A stretch of DNA of 64,000 bases from Massariosphaeria phaeospora (taxonomy: Eukaryota > Ascomycota > Dothideomycetes > Pleosporales): positions 1,054,001 to 1,118,000 of the forward strand of contig JAADJZ010000010.1 of the NCBI GenBank assembly GCA_011032825.1. Direction: 5' to 3'. Both the position numbers and the translations under genes were made by a program. The notes below the pieces were generated by a model. That model was not told where the DNA came from. It ran no database searches and worked only from the letters and a program-made list of their open reading frames with translations. Below, piece after piece: positions 22,099 to 34,393 of this stretch. The number at the start of each line of letters is the position of its first letter. The first letter of the stretch is position 1.

Positions 22099-22877
22099 CT
22101 AGGCGGCGACGCCCGCTCCTCCAGCACCACCGGCTCCTGGACCGCGCTTGCTCGGTGTGCCTGCAAAGCGTCAGTACACAGCGTCCGAAGCTATAGACGG
22201 GCGTTCGATGGGATACATACTACCGTGGCTGCTCCCGCCCTTGCTACGAGGAGAGTTGTTGTTCTTGACGCCTTAAGAGGAGCAGGTTAGCACAAACTAT
22301 CAAGATGCATGGAGACAACTAACCATTCTTGGAAGAGAGCGAAGACGCCTGACCAGAAGGCGAGGACACCGACTCCGAGGACCTCGTCTCACTAGGTTTC
22401 GAGCCGCCAGCCACTATTCAATTGTTAGAAACACCACGGTATCATAGCTGTAATCTACCTACAAGCATTCTGCAGAGCCTGGAAGCCAGGATCGTTCGTG
22501 GCTTCCATTGCCGCCTCGGCGTCCTCTCGCTCCTGGGTCTGCTCGGCGAATGCGGTACTCGGATGGGCTTGCTAGAGTGGCAGGTTCCATTGAGTGATAG
22601 GCGTGAACGTAGTGCCGTCGAAAACCGCGTAGCCGTCTTGTGCGTACTAGCGTGCCTCGTAGAAGGTTGTGCGGACCCATACTGGCATTTGCCCAATGCG
22701 ACGGGTGACGAATTGCTGCTGGGTGGGATGTCTGAGGAGAGCCAGCGACCATTCTGCCGTTCCCATAGACAAGCCGTCGCCTTGGCGAGGAGGTGCCTTC
22801 TTGGATGGAGAGACCTCTGAGTTCTTGTCGCTGCCGGGAGGAGGGGGTGGAGGTGGTACTGATACACTTGCAGACAT
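22099..22877 (-). pseudogene. Small Pro-rich protein gene with two in-frame TAG codons
   Basis: Four exons can be traced: 22877-22463, 22413-22324, 22271-22224 and 22160-22099. All introns have GT-AG ends (49, 52 and 63 nt) and phase is kept, giving 205 codons including the terminal stop. Inside exon 1, TAG occurs at codon 77 (22649-22647) and codon 102 (22574-22572). Reading through, the product has PPPPPPPG near the N-terminus, a core with RRIGQMPVWVRT and YAVFDG, an acidic helix, and a Ser/Lys/Gly-rich tail. The gene at 23463-23942 has the matching core (DRIGQQPRFVRT, YGVFDGE), with Gln where the first TAG stands. CAG to TAG is a CpA-to-TpA change, as in RIP. Either a young pseudogene or a readthrough gene. 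Family not recognised. Confidence 0.65.
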
Positions 22878-23462
22878 CGTGAGTATAGTGCCGAAGGGGT
22901 GAAGAATATATAAGATGTTCGAGTGTTCTGAGGAAGTCGTGTATCGATGTCGAAGTAAGTCCTTCCCTCGCCGTGCGAAGCGGGGCTTATATACCGACAA
23001 GAACCCCCCTGCCCCTCTCTCTTTCCCCGGTCATTTCAAAAGATACGGTCACTTGCGCTGTTTCTCTCACCGGACAACGGTCACTCGGCTTGAATGGTCG
23101 CTGTTTGGTGTGGGGAACCCGGTACAGGGCAAACGGAGAAGAGCTAGGAAGCAAGAGAAGGATCGGGATCACGGCTAACGTGACGTTGCTGGACTGTTCG
23201 CGCCGGTGCTAGTCCTATTGCTTCTGAGCATGCCGGAGTATCAGGATCCCAGCTTTGGCGCATGGAGCCTACACATGTCCGAGTTAGTACGCCCAGTTAT
23301 AGCTGTTATCAAACACAACCACTAACCCACCTCCAAAACCACCCTACGAAGACGAAGCCCCCGAGCTCCACATCGACGCCCCTGATGTACTCGAAACCCT
23401 CGAGGACCCATCATCATCATCATTATCCTCCGCATCAGAAGCACCGGCCACTACACACTCCG

Positions 23463-23942
23463 TTAGCCCAGCTCAATCCCGTCCTCTCCCATTACCAAAA
23501 ACCTACATCGATCCCTCAACTCCTCCCACTCCCTCTCCCGCGCGCTCTCCATCTCCGCCACCGCTTTCTCAATCTCTTCATCCTGGCGCTCAAACGCCGT
23601 CGCCCAAGTCGTCGACGAAGCAGCATCATCCTCCTCCTCCCCCGCACCAAACTCCACGCGCGCAAACCGCTCGCCGTCAAACACCCCATAAGCCATCTTG
23701 GCATACTGGCGCGCCTCCGCGAGCCCCGTGCGCACGAAGCGCGGTTGCTGGCCAATGCGATCGACGACGTATTGGGGTTGGATGCTGGGGTCGCGGTGGA
23801 AGGCGGGGGACCAAGCGGCTGTTTGGGGGCTGGTGCCGAGGCCGGAGGGGTGGGGATTAGGGGGGCTGGATGGAGGGGTGGAGATAGGGGGTGGAGGGAG
23901 GGTTTGTGCCGTTGTGTGGGTGGTGGGTATGTGGTGGTCCAT
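23463..23942 (-). CDS. Small hypothetical protein, paralogue of the 22.1-22.9 kb gene
   Basis: The start is chosen at the ATG at 23942, which begins MDHHIPTT; the frame is open upstream but looks like leader. It gives 159 residues up to TAA. The N-terminal third is Pro/Thr-rich. The core has AAWSPAFHRDP, VVDRIGQQPRFVRTGLAEARQYA and AYGVFDGERFARVEF, and the end is a highly charged helix (EEIEKAVAEMESARER). The shared core with the adjacent disrupted gene points to a tandem duplication. A good intron lies further downstream on the same strand (23326-23269; GTTAGT donor, TACTAAC branch, TGTAG acceptor), so the true 3' end may be spliced and extend to about 23.2 kb. Function unknown. Confidence 0.5.
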   Translation of the reverse strand: MDHHIPTTHTTAQTLPPPPISTPPSSPPNPHPSGLGTSPQTAAWSPAFHRDPSIQPQYVVDRIGQQPRFVRTGLAEARQYAKMAYGVFDGERFARVEFGAGEEEDDAASSTTWATAFERQDEEIEKAVAEMESAREREWEELRDRCRFLVMGEDGIELG

Positions 23943-24911
23943 ATTGTTGTTGAGGAGCGCGTTCGCCGAATAGTTGATAGTGGTCGAGATGTTGGAACAG
24001 AACACGACACGCAGACTTTTGTACGCTCCAGTGTCCTTTCTTCTGCTTGCTCCTCTCTTGCTTGCCCGTCTTCTCTCTTGCTTGCTTGTTTGTTTGTTTT
24101 TCTTCCTTTGCCCACCCACCAGGAACCACTCACTCACCAACCCGCAAACCCGTCCGACACCCCAACAAGCAGAAATAGCTATGCCCTGTGAGCGTAATCG
24201 CTCCCTAGCTGCGTTGAGCTGGGTTGCGTTGACACAGCGAGAAGAAACTAAGACGGACTACTAGAGGCAGATAGGTATATTCAACAAGATCCAGCAAGCC
24301 AAATCCGTTCGCGGCCTCAAAAGCGCAAAACAGAACTTAGCCAAACAACCAGACACCACGAGACGAAGTAGGCGAATATCCAGAGTCGCGTCGCGAAGGT
24401 GGTGTTGTGAATAAAGAAAGCTGACCGGCCCCTTTGTTCCACGCAGCGCCCTTCTGAAAACGTTCGTCCACATGACAAAGAGTGGTAACGCAGTATCTGA
24501 TGCGCAAATTTTAATTTTTTCTAGAGAATTTTTTTTCATTGCGAATCAAAGGTGTTACATTTCAATGTTATTGGGTAATCAGCATAACCAGCAATGGTTC
24601 GAGGACTCTAATTGACAGATTTGGATTATTATATCAGTACAGTCCCTAAGAAAATGGGTATCTAGATTCCAAGAATGAGAGATGAAAAGGGTTATAGGAA
24701 AGATAAATCTATGTCGAGGGTCCACATCAGGCGTGTGTGTGTGCACCCGCTGTTCAAAATCAGACAAGAATAGATGCCTACACGAATATAGTGCCCTGCC
24801 CGTCCATCCTTAAGTGAACCCCTGCCTCGATTACCGAACACCGAAAAATGCTTGGGACAAAGAAACTCTATGTTCTCCTGCAGCCCCACAACAATAAATA
24901 AATAAGAACAT
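23943..24911. other. Intergenic, no supported gene
   Basis: Contains the presumed promoter of the small gene at left and the 3' region of HIR3 at right. A CTTGCTTGTTTGTTTG simple repeat is near 24080-24100. AT content rises near 24500-24560. Confidence 0.5.
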
Positions 24912-27900
24912 CTAATCTTCGCTCAAGGCGAAAGAACCGTTCCCCAAAACGTTCCTGTATGCCGAGCCCGCGCGGCGTTCAGCTTCGTCTTCTAGTTTCT
25001 CTTTGTCAGCCACTGATCGCGACGTCAAAGATTTGATAGTCACAGGCTGTAGTGCTGGGCCATGATGGTTGTGGACAGCAGCTACCTCTTGCTCTATCTC
25101 GTGGGCAATTTCCTGCACCTCGGACTCATCCAGCTCGCTCAGCTCGCTCTCATCATCGGCGCTATCGTGAATCGATGCGGGAGCACTCTCCACGTTGGTA
25201 ACGCTGGTGGTCGCAGTACCGGTTCCGCTATTGTGGACTCGCAGTTGCTCGTTGGGAGTGGTGCTAGCCATGGGGTCATTCTGTGCTTTTTCTGGCGACA
25301 TGCGGACAGGAAGAGGCAGCTGAGCGTGCATAGCGGATGGAGGGGAGCGGATCGGTATTGCGGTGACAGGTGTAGTAGTCACAACACCACCCCCAGCAAG
25401 CTTTTGAGCGCATGCCTCTGCTCTGCGTTGGAGTTCCCTGCGCCCGACAGGTTTAACACGCGGTCGTGCAACTGGATCAGTCTGTTGAGTTTGCAGTTGG
25501 CTTGGGTGATAGATGCTGAATGGAGTGTTCGTGGATGAGGCTCCGTCGGCGGCTCCATCTACCTGCACCTGCATAAGCGACGACCCCAATAACGGACCTG
25601 GCGCTTGCGATGGCAGTGTGGCAAACCCAGTCTGAAGTGGAGGCTGTTGTTCAGACGGTAGGGGTTGTAGTGAGGGTGCAACTGTAGTGTACAACAAGCC
25701 GTAAGTATCTCCAATCAAGTCATCGATCAGAAGTGGCTTCATGAGCCCATTGTTGAGTCGCTTTAATTCGATGACATCGCGGAGGACATCTAACACGTGG
25801 TGTTGAGTGGTCGGCGCCTGACACCACGCCTCCAAACGTTTAGCTTGAACTGAGAACTCGTCATGGTTAAGAGCTCGGAAGATTGCATCCTCCTGACCAT
25901 CCGGGATGTTTCCTATCCTGCGGAGCATTTGCAAATACCGCAGACACAACTGCTGCCATAGTTTAGAGTGTTCAAAAAAGTCAGACTGTTTCCTCCGCAC
26001 ACGCTTAGCTAAGGCTTCGAAATTCGCCTTGTCTCCAGTCTGGTCTAGAAGGTGTACGAAGAATTTCGTGTACCGCGTGGTATAGACAAAATGTCGACCG
26101 GGGCGCTCGTACTCTGGTTTCCAAACCTGGACAGCCATAGTCTTGGTGAACATTTGCTGTGTTAGCTCGTGCTTAGCACCGTGAGCAACCATCACGTCAG
26201 TGGAGTCGTCATAAATGACGTGGGCAGAGCGCGCGATGATTCGATGGTGCCAGGCCGATTTGTCCGCCGTTCGCAATGCTTTGAGTACAACCAGAATATA
26301 TCGCTCCCAGTCGTCTGGGTTTTCTGGGTCGCTCAAATTCCTAGAATAGGAGGTATGATGGACGATTTCTGCTCCCTTTTCATGGTCGATAGCTTTCCGT
26401 TGGAATAGCTTATGGGCAATGGAGACAAGTTTGTAATGGGGCTCTAGTATCGGTTCCCGACCGCGTTCCTTTTTCTCTGGCAGTGTTTCGATGGCACTGA
26501 CAAATGCATCAACTACGTCTTGATAGGATGGTCCATCTTTCCGCGGCGGGACTTCCAAGCGAGCAGTAGCGGCAGATGCGTCGTCTGCGTTCGAGCAGTA
26601 CATTTTCCACAGACACTTTCCGAGCATGTAATAGTTCCACCATTTGTCCGGCGATCCTTTAATTGCTCGTCGGAACAAGACACCTGCAAACTTCCAAGCC
26701 GTGTAGACGGTCAGTGAATGGAACGGTACGTGTTGATACACCAGCTGAGATACACTCCCACTGTAAAACTTGTGCTCAGTATCTCGGATGTTAAAAGCGT
26801 TCATGCTGAAGGGCTCCCTCGAAGATGAATATATGCGGTTGCCAAAATCCGCGTAGAGCTGGGACACCTTCGCTATTGTTTGAGGTGCGGCGTCCGCTTC
26901 ACGAAAGGCGCTCGCCACGGCCATTGTATAGCAGTGTATCGCTGCACGTTGGAAGTGGATCAATTCGACAGTGGTACCATTATTCATTTTATCCGCGTTC
27001 CAAGATATGCATTCCTCGAGCTGGGTGTCATTAGCCTGCGCAAGGTGATACCAGGTTTCCCATCGGTCAATTGAGTATTCGAGGTCCTGAAGGAAGAAAG
27101 CTTGCGCGAAGTTGAGATCTTCAGTAGGACCCTGTGTCAACCTCTTCTGAGATCGAAACTTGCTCAATGCGATGTTGCCCATCAGGAAATACCATCCCTT
27201 GGCCGCGACGGGCGCGACTTCGAGGGGTATCAGTTTGGTAGAAAGCGAACCAACACCCTTAAGACAGTTGAACAGTTCCACCGGGCTCACCGGCGACTTA
27301 AAAAACGTTGTGAGGATCTTACGATTCAATGAAATGTTCTCGTTGGTCTTGGGGCGGCCTAGGGCTCCATGCACTTTATCGATGGCGACTTTGAGGTCAT
27401 TCTTCGGTAGGTCCTTGATGTTGATCTTCTCTGTCTGGGATAGAATGAACGTCAACAAGCTCGAAGCAGTTTTCTTATCCAAGATTTCAGTGAGCGTGCC
27501 GAACTCCTGGCACTCGAGTGGTTCGGTGAAGGTCCTCAATCCGTAAAGATCATACAACAACTGAGAAAGTTCTGTATCCCGGTTGTTACTTTCCGTCACA
27601 TCGTCGAGTCGAAGAACCTCATCTTTCGCTAATCGGAGGAACAGCCTACCAGCGGAGTGGCAGAACCCCCGAACACCTGTTGCGTGGTGGACGTGTCGCA
27701 GAAACTCGAAATAGTCATCAGAGGGATTCGGAAATTCATCTTGAGTTTGGGAGACACCCTCTCTGAGCAATTGATACTGGAGCATCCATAAGCGTAGCTG
27801 CATATCATGAAGTCTCGTCGTGATGGTGACATAAGTGCCGCTTGGTAGCCCTTCCATCCTGGGTGCAGGCAATTGGCTCACGCGCACCATATCGTCGAAA

Positions 27901-30900
27901 ATATTGGCGGCAGACATGATTCGCAGTAAGTGCGAAATGGCGCTCATAGATGTCTGCATATGCTCGTACGAGAGGCAGTCGAAGGCCGACTTCTCATCCT
28001 TAATAATCTGTAGAATCTTAACGACAACCTCATCGACAATGCGAAATCGGCTTAGGAGCTTGACATGTCGTTCGGGAAGCGCGCTTTCTTGGTATGTCGA
28101 CGTGCTGAATTCTCCGATCAGAGTCTCAATGGTTCGTAGATAGCATGATAAGACTTTTGGCGGGTAGTCAATATTCTCGTAAGCTTCTCTCAGGCGCTGC
28201 CACAATGAAAGTCGCAACGAAACAGATGCCGAGTCAAGGAATTTTCTCATTTCCTGTAACGGCGATGATCGGGCACCTGGCATGTCTGCTGCAGGATCGA
28301 CGGCACGACCAACAGTAGAAGAGCTAAGTGCGTCGGCCTGATCTTCGTCGTTGCTTGACTGGTCCATCTCAAGGCCCGATTGGTCTTCCTGTATCGGCTC
28401 CAGTATCGGCTCCAAGCTTTCAATGACTGCAACAGGGTCCTTCTCGTCATGATCGAAGACTTTGAGGAAGAAATCCTTCATACTGATCCGAGCCAGTTCG
28501 CGGTCTACCGCAGCTATTGACAACTCTGGCATTACTGCGTTGTTCTGCACTTCGATCAATAGCCCATCTGAGGAGTGGAACATATCCTTTAGTTCTTCCA
28601 AAGCATATAATACATGCTCGGCTGCGATTTCGTCGCTCACGCTCATATGAAAGACTGACGCCCAGATATGGCGGAGAGCTAATTCATCTAAGTCGCTCTT
28701 TGGGCTGCAATCCGAGCGTAGCTGTATTGCATCCCGGGTCAGATGGGACCACCGGTCCAAGCGATCTTTCTGGACGATCAGAGTAACCGAATCCACGCCG
28801 CTATGGGGGTGTTTGATGAGCGAGTAGATATCGAGGTGAAGCTCAAACAAAGATTCCGATATCTCAATTTGCGCAAGATCCGATTTCGATAGCTGATAAT
28901 CCTCGGATAGGGAACGATGCTTTAGGATCGTGTTGCTAATTTCGTCAATGCGATCGAGGAGACGCCCGTAGATAAAGTCATCCATGTTGACGATTATCTG
29001 AACTAGGTGACGCTTCAGGTCCTCTGCCCAACGGTATTGCATATAGCTAGACATGCTGTTCTGTAGAGTCCCACTTGTGGAGGGGAGTCGACCAGGAGCC
29101 AGCAAAAGCTCCAGCCAGGCGAGAGCGACTTCTTTGATGGACAGCCACTGTTCATTAACGCCAAGCGCAAACGGGCCCAACCCTTCCTTTTCCAGGACAG
29201 GCTTGGCACAGACCTGCGAGATGTTCGTTTTGGCATGTCCAAGAAAGACGTTCAGCCCGGCCTCGCGTGACATACCACCCAAGTCCACGGGTTCGCCGCT
29301 AAGTAAGACTGGGGCGATCTTAGCGCCGCCATTCTGCAGCGCGGTGAACATATCATAAGCGACTCTGTCAGTGGCATTAGGGGAAGAGCCTTGAGGGTTG
29401 CTTTCCGTGACGATTTCGCGTAACGCCTTTGGAGACCCTAGGCCTTCTACCCCGAGTCTTGTAAACATGTCATTGACGACCTCAAACAGACATTGATCGG
29501 CATGGGTGAAGCGCCATAGCTGATCTTCCAGTTGCTTAGCCATGTCTGGTGGAGCTGATTCATTAGTGGCCAAGTCCGTAATTGTCTCACGAGCTCGAAG
29601 GCGCTTGCTACGCAGTCGACCACCTTCAGCAGTTTCTGGAAGGCCGGCAGAGTCGGTCGAACGTTTGCGAGATTGGGATTGAGGTATATCCTGCGGGGTC
29701 GTTGAGTCCTCGTCCGCATTATTCGCGGAAGTGCTTGTCTCTTGATCTTCCATGGGGACGTCGTTTTCTTGAGCTGCAGGTTCCTTCGTGACCGCAGTGG
29801 TAGGCTCCTTATCTGGTAGGCGAGAGGCTTCCGTCGGCCGTGCGACTTCGATCGTGTCTTCTATCACGGGAGCACTGGCAGGCTCCTGCTCTTCCTCTTT
29901 CGCTTGGACACTGGCATCAGGTGGAATACTAATGTTTATGCTTGATCCTGCAGGTATATGATCCATCAAGCCGCTCTGCTCGGCCATGTAATGGCGTAAT
30001 ATGGCTTCACCAACGCCCGCCCAGTCCCACTTGGCCGGGCTCAGATTGATGCGCTCTGGGGGTGCGCCAACAAGGCGGGATGCCGCTGATTTGGCGACTT
30101 CGGATGGAAGCGGTGCGAACGGGTAGGGATTGAGACGCTTTTTCAGGGTCTCGGAGAGCTTCTTTCGCTTCATTGAAGATAACGGCGCCTGCATTAGTGA
30201 CAAATTGTCCTCCATTGTGCTGACCAGTTCTCGGAGTTGCTGACCAGCGAAGCCTTCTTCGAGGCCGGGAAGACGGAGTACGCTGCCAAACAGCTCGTCG
30301 TCTCCATCCAGCACAGCTTCGAGACAGAACCTCGTGATGCGCTGACTGCCCAGCATGGCCGCAACCGACGCAGTCCGTAACCACAGATCCAGATCGGTGT
30401 CCTCCTTGTCCAGGGCCTCGGCAAAGTACGAAAGCGCGGCGAGTATGTGGGTCGACTGCGACGAGACGCCGCCGCCGCCATGCTGGCGGATCCAGTGCTG
30501 CATCGTCTCGAGCAGAAACTGGCCATGGTTCTTGTACGACAGGTGCAGTATCTGCGGGAGGGTATTGGGCGCGCTGTCGGCTGCGCCCGCGGCCTGGGCT
30601 GGGCCGGCCTCGAAGTCGTCCTGGAGGATGGTGTCGAACACCAGGGTGTCGCCGAACAGCTCATGGCGCTTCCACTCGGACAGCGACTCGTTGTACTTGA
30701 AGATGTCGGACTCGAACAGCGCCCGGTAGGCCTCGGCGGTTTTGTCGAACGACTGCGGGCCCTCGGAGTGGTGCTTGAGCGCGGTCTGGTAGAGTTTCAG
30801 AGCTTCCTCAATCTGGATTTCCTTGGTGTCGTCGAGGTCGGCCTCGACGGCGGGGACAGCTTCGACATTGAGCGCGTTCCAGCTCGCCTGCAGCGCATGT

Positions 30901-30978
30901 TAGAGCGCACGTATGTATGTGTAGGGTAGGTAGCTGGCAGTGCAGCGGGCGACAGCGTGCGAAGCTGCAACGTACCAT
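24912..30978 (-). CDS. HIR3: Histone transcription regulator 3 (HIR complex)
   Basis: About 1992 residues from two exons. Exon 1 codes only for the initiator ATG (30978-30976). An 88-nt intron (30975-30888) has a GTACGT donor, CTCTAAC branch and GCTGCAG acceptor. Exon 2 (30887-24912) begins ASWNALNV and is open to the end, with no ATG in frame before residue 84, so a spliced start is needed. N-terminal landmarks match fungal HIR3: DDTKEIQIEEALKLYQTAL, EGPQSFDKTAEAYRALFES, SLSEWKRHEL and SAPNTLPQILHLSYKNH. The family (yeast Hir3, animal CABIN1) is a long TPR-like helical scaffold of the HIR/HIRA histone H3-H4 chaperone. That complex deposits histones outside S phase and represses histone genes; it acts in the nucleus. 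Residues ~230-370 and the C-terminal ~200 are disordered and acidic. It is divergent from the ChAPs gene. Confidence 0.88.
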
Positions 30979-31460
30979 GCTGCGGGCGGACGCTGGCGTT
31001 GAGGCGTAGTGTGGTGTGGTGTGTGAGTGTTGAGAAGCTGCAGGCGCGTGCGGTTGACATGTAAATACTAGTGTACACGCCCGTGAGAGCAGGCAGCCAT
31101 CGGCGTGGGCTGGGGCCTTTGGGGGGGTGAAGACGACGGCGGGCGTGTCGACGGGTGACGTGCCGGCGCCGGTGGGCAGGCGCAGGGCGCGTCCTGAAAG
31201 TTCGCCGGGGAGCGCTAGCGCTGGTGGCTTCCTCCAGCGCTGCTCTCCCGAATCCACCGCATCGAATTCCAATTTCCAGCTGTGGCCGGCAGCTGCTCCC
31301 TGCCTAACTATCGACTCAAACAACAGCCCCTCAACGCTCTCTGTCGCCTCTACCGGACGTCTCCAACTGCCACCCGTCCGTCTGCATTCGCATGCGCTCG
31401 TCCACGTAGCACTCCCCTCGCCGTTGTGGAACCCCCGCCGTTCACGGCACCAACCAAGCC
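30979..31460. promoter_or_regulatory. Divergent promoter region, HIR3 / ChAPs
   Basis: A 482-bp gap between two start codons facing away from each other, so it must hold both promoters and leaders. It contains GTGGTGTGGTGTGTG near 31010, a G-rich run near 31120, and on the plus strand a C/T-rich stretch leading to the ATG at 31461. No TATA box is obvious. Confidence 0.5.
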
Positions 31461-33959
31461 ATGGTGACCGCTCCAGCTGTTCCTGAGTAGGTCTCTGCTT
31501 TCCTTTGCGCGTACTCGCTCTGGCACATGAACGCCTAGGTGCAATGCAGTCCTGCCATGCATCCTAGCCGCGTATCGTCCAAGCCTTACCCAATTGTTTC
31601 ATCTGGTCGGTCAGCCTGCTGATGGAGCTCCAAACAGAATATACGAGGACGAACTTCAGTCGGCCATTGAGGCGCGCACCGAAACTCTCCAGACGCTACG
31701 CGAATTGGGCCCTCCAGACCTGGTCCACCTCATCAAGCAGCCGGTCAAGTCTGCGACGAAGCAGGTCCGACCTCCTCCAGCCCTACAGACTGTGGGACAT
31801 AAAGCATATAGGATGATGCTGATAACGCGGGCAGATTGGAGTGTACCACCATGTCACTGGAGTAGACGCCTCGTCGTCTGCCAGCTTAGCCGCCTACATC
31901 AACACCTTGACGTACTCAGCCCACGACAAGCAGCACAAGGTCGTTTCTGGAATATATTGGTACGGAGAGTCTACGTCGGTAGCTTATTCTGGGCTAACAA
32001 GCTAGTTGTTACAATGCCTTCTCGCGACTGGACATGCGCGTACAGGTCTTTATTCCAGGAACCGTGGAGAGCTACTGCATCGACGAGCGGGGAGACAAAC
32101 GCGTAGCAACCGACGAGCTTTGGCTGGAGACATATCTATGCGCTGTGCTGCGCGCATACTCCTATGCCGACGATGGCTCGGGAGACACGATCAAAAAGAT
32201 TGTTGGCGTGCGGAGGTTCAATCCCATCACCAGCACAGAAAGCGAGCATAAATTTCTTGATGCAGCTGAGCGCCTTTTCTTCAATGGTACGGTACTTTTA
32301 GGTGCTAATGGACACTTTGCTAAGAACCCGCAGGCTGGCAGCTAGGATCTGACCCGGAGATCCAGGTACCCAATCTCGTTTCCAACCATCTTACTACAGG
32401 TCTGTTGAACTATATTCACACTACGGGCCGATACACTTCAGGCATCAATCTGTTCGAAAAGCTACGAACTCGCGACCCAGAAATCTCCTCTCTGCTTGCA
32501 CGCGTCTACATTGAAGCGGACGAGGAAGTCAAGGCTGTGCAACTACTACATGAAGCAATCCAGGAGCTACCCATGGACTACTCGTTACTAGACTGTCAGG
32601 CAGACTTTTGCAACAAAAAAACGCGAAGCGATCTTGCACTCGAGATCGCTAAGAGGAGTGTAGTTTCGGCTCCTAGTGAGTTTGGAACTTGGGCACGGCT
32701 GGCGGAAATCTATGTCAGCCTTGATCAATGGGATCTGGCTCTACTGACACTCAACTCATGTCCAATGTTCACATACCAGGATAAGGATGCACCACGGATG
32801 CCGGAACCCCAAAGGGTGTTCCTCCCAATCATGCCTGAGGCTATCTGCGATGAGATTGAGGATAATAACGCCGATGATGTCGAATTGGTGCATCCTACCC
32901 TCCGGAAGCTACACGCTGCAGGTTTTAAAGGAACTTTCTTGAAGGCGTACGTACTGCTCACCGAGATCACGAAGAGGATCGGCTGGGATCAGCTGCTCCG
33001 GATACGCAGCCAGGTGTTTGTCATGGAGGAGGAATACCGGCACGAGAAGCAAGGCATATCACATCAATCGACATCTCGCAACGCAAGCACAACAGCACTC
33101 CATGAGCCGAGCCCGACCCCAAAGACCAACGGACAGCACGGCGAGGCCGAGGAGGTTTCAGAGACAGAAGGTTCAACAAACGGAGATGCCCCACCACCAA
33201 AAGCAGAAGGTTCAACAAATGAAGACGCCCCACCACCAAAAGCGGACGAGGCTCCGATAGAGAAACCCAGTCACACAGTGGCTTCCGAGGTCGTCAAAGC
33301 TGGTAGCGACGAGGTGAGTTGACATAACATGGGAAGGCAATGCCCCCTGCTAATTCTGCCAGCCGGACAACACCAACTACACGCACTTCCACAATAAGCG
33401 CCTCTGCGAACGATGGCTCGACAACCTGTTCATGGTGCTGTACGAAGACCTGCGCGTCTACACCATCTGGCGCACGGAAATGGCCCAGTACCGCCAACAG
33501 CAACTCCTGTACAAGAAGTCGCCCGAGGAATGGGAGATCCTCGGCGAGCTCGCCGAGCGGCTGCACCATCTCGACGAAGCAGTCGAAGCTTACGAGAATT
33601 GTCTGCAGATGAAGTTCAGCCCCAAGGCACTGAGGGGCGTGCTCAAGCTCAGCGACAACCACTACAATGTGAGAGAGGAGTGCAATGCCTTGATCCGGTT
33701 GGTCACTTGGCAGTATCGGTGGTACTCGGAGGTATGTTTGTCACTGGTTGTTCCATCTGCGAGAGTCGGTGCTGACCATTGTGCTGTCTAGTTCTCTCCT
33801 GCTCTGCTGTTTACTATTCGCAAACTCATCGAGGAAGAGGGCGCGGTTAAGATCCGGAGTATCATTCAGGGAACCAGTCTCCCGCAACACGTTCTGGACT
33901 TGACGCATCAGTACGCGGCATTGTGTGCTGCCTTCAGGAGCAGTGGTAGCGATGGTTGA
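31461..33959 (+). CDS. Chs5-Arf1-binding protein (ChAPs, exomer subunit)
   Basis: Seven exons encode 705 residues: 31461-31486, 31584-31764, 31835-31959, 32006-32286, 32346-33313, 33363-33731 and 33792-33959. All introns are GT-AG, 46-97 nt, and the sum is in frame. Family landmarks: LGPPDLVHLIKQPVKSATKQ near the N-terminus, YHHVTGVDASSSASLAAYIN, NAFSRLDMRVQVFIPGTVES, KKIVGVRRFNPITS, and TPR-like repeats (ISSLLARVYIEADEE, WARLAEIYVSLDQWDLAL, WEILGELAERLHHLDEAVEAYE). ChAPs proteins (yeast BCH1, BUD7, BCH2, CHS6) bind Chs5 and Arf1 at the trans-Golgi and carry cargo such as chitin synthase 3 to the plasma membrane. Filamentous fungi usually have one or two, closest to BCH1/BUD7; I cannot say which. 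A 39-bp tandem duplication lies in a disordered insert. Confidence 0.87.
33167..33244 (+). repeat. 39-bp coding tandem duplication in the ChAPs gene
   Basis: Two units, 33167-33205 and 33206-33244, each encode EGSTN, then G or E, then DAPPPKA. They keep frame and lie in a Ser/Pro/Glu-rich loop between the TPR-like parts. Confidence 0.85.
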
Positions 33960-34393
33960 TCGCCGGACTGTTGGGTGGATGTTTCATCGTGTTGAGGGTG
34001 TTGAGGCATTATTATATCGCAACCTTCAGAGTGCTGTAAGCACAGCTTTTGTAATACTTGCGGCGACAGTGTTCCGACGCGTGCCGAGATTAGTTGAGGG
34101 ACCGCATGCCATGACCGCATTTCACAGACAGTGCGGTCCAATGAGAATATCCTTGGCATCTCATCAAAAGTCCAATGTGCTTTGCAACTAGTGTATTCGT
34201 TTTGTATCGTCACAAGAACCGAGACCATTCAGGTCGCCCTCGCCCTGGACACCCGGCAAAGCAGCACCATGCCATAGCCCCTCGAAAGAGACCCATAGCC
34301 ATAGCCCATAGAAAAGCCCACGATGTAACACCGCTCCATGCGTTCTCTTCCCGATATCCCGCCATCCCCAGCCAGTCTCTCTCTTTCTTGCGC
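33960..34393. other. Convergent intergenic region
   Basis: Shared 3' flank of the ChAPs gene and the ribosomal protein S16 gene. No supported frame and no notable repeats. Confidence 0.6.

Noticed and set aside
22647..22682. A short intron removing the first TAG of the 22.1-22.9 kb gene
   Set aside because: A GTATGG...CTAG segment of 36 nt exists and is in frame, but it is too short and would delete residues (VRT..EAR) conserved in the neighbouring paralogue.
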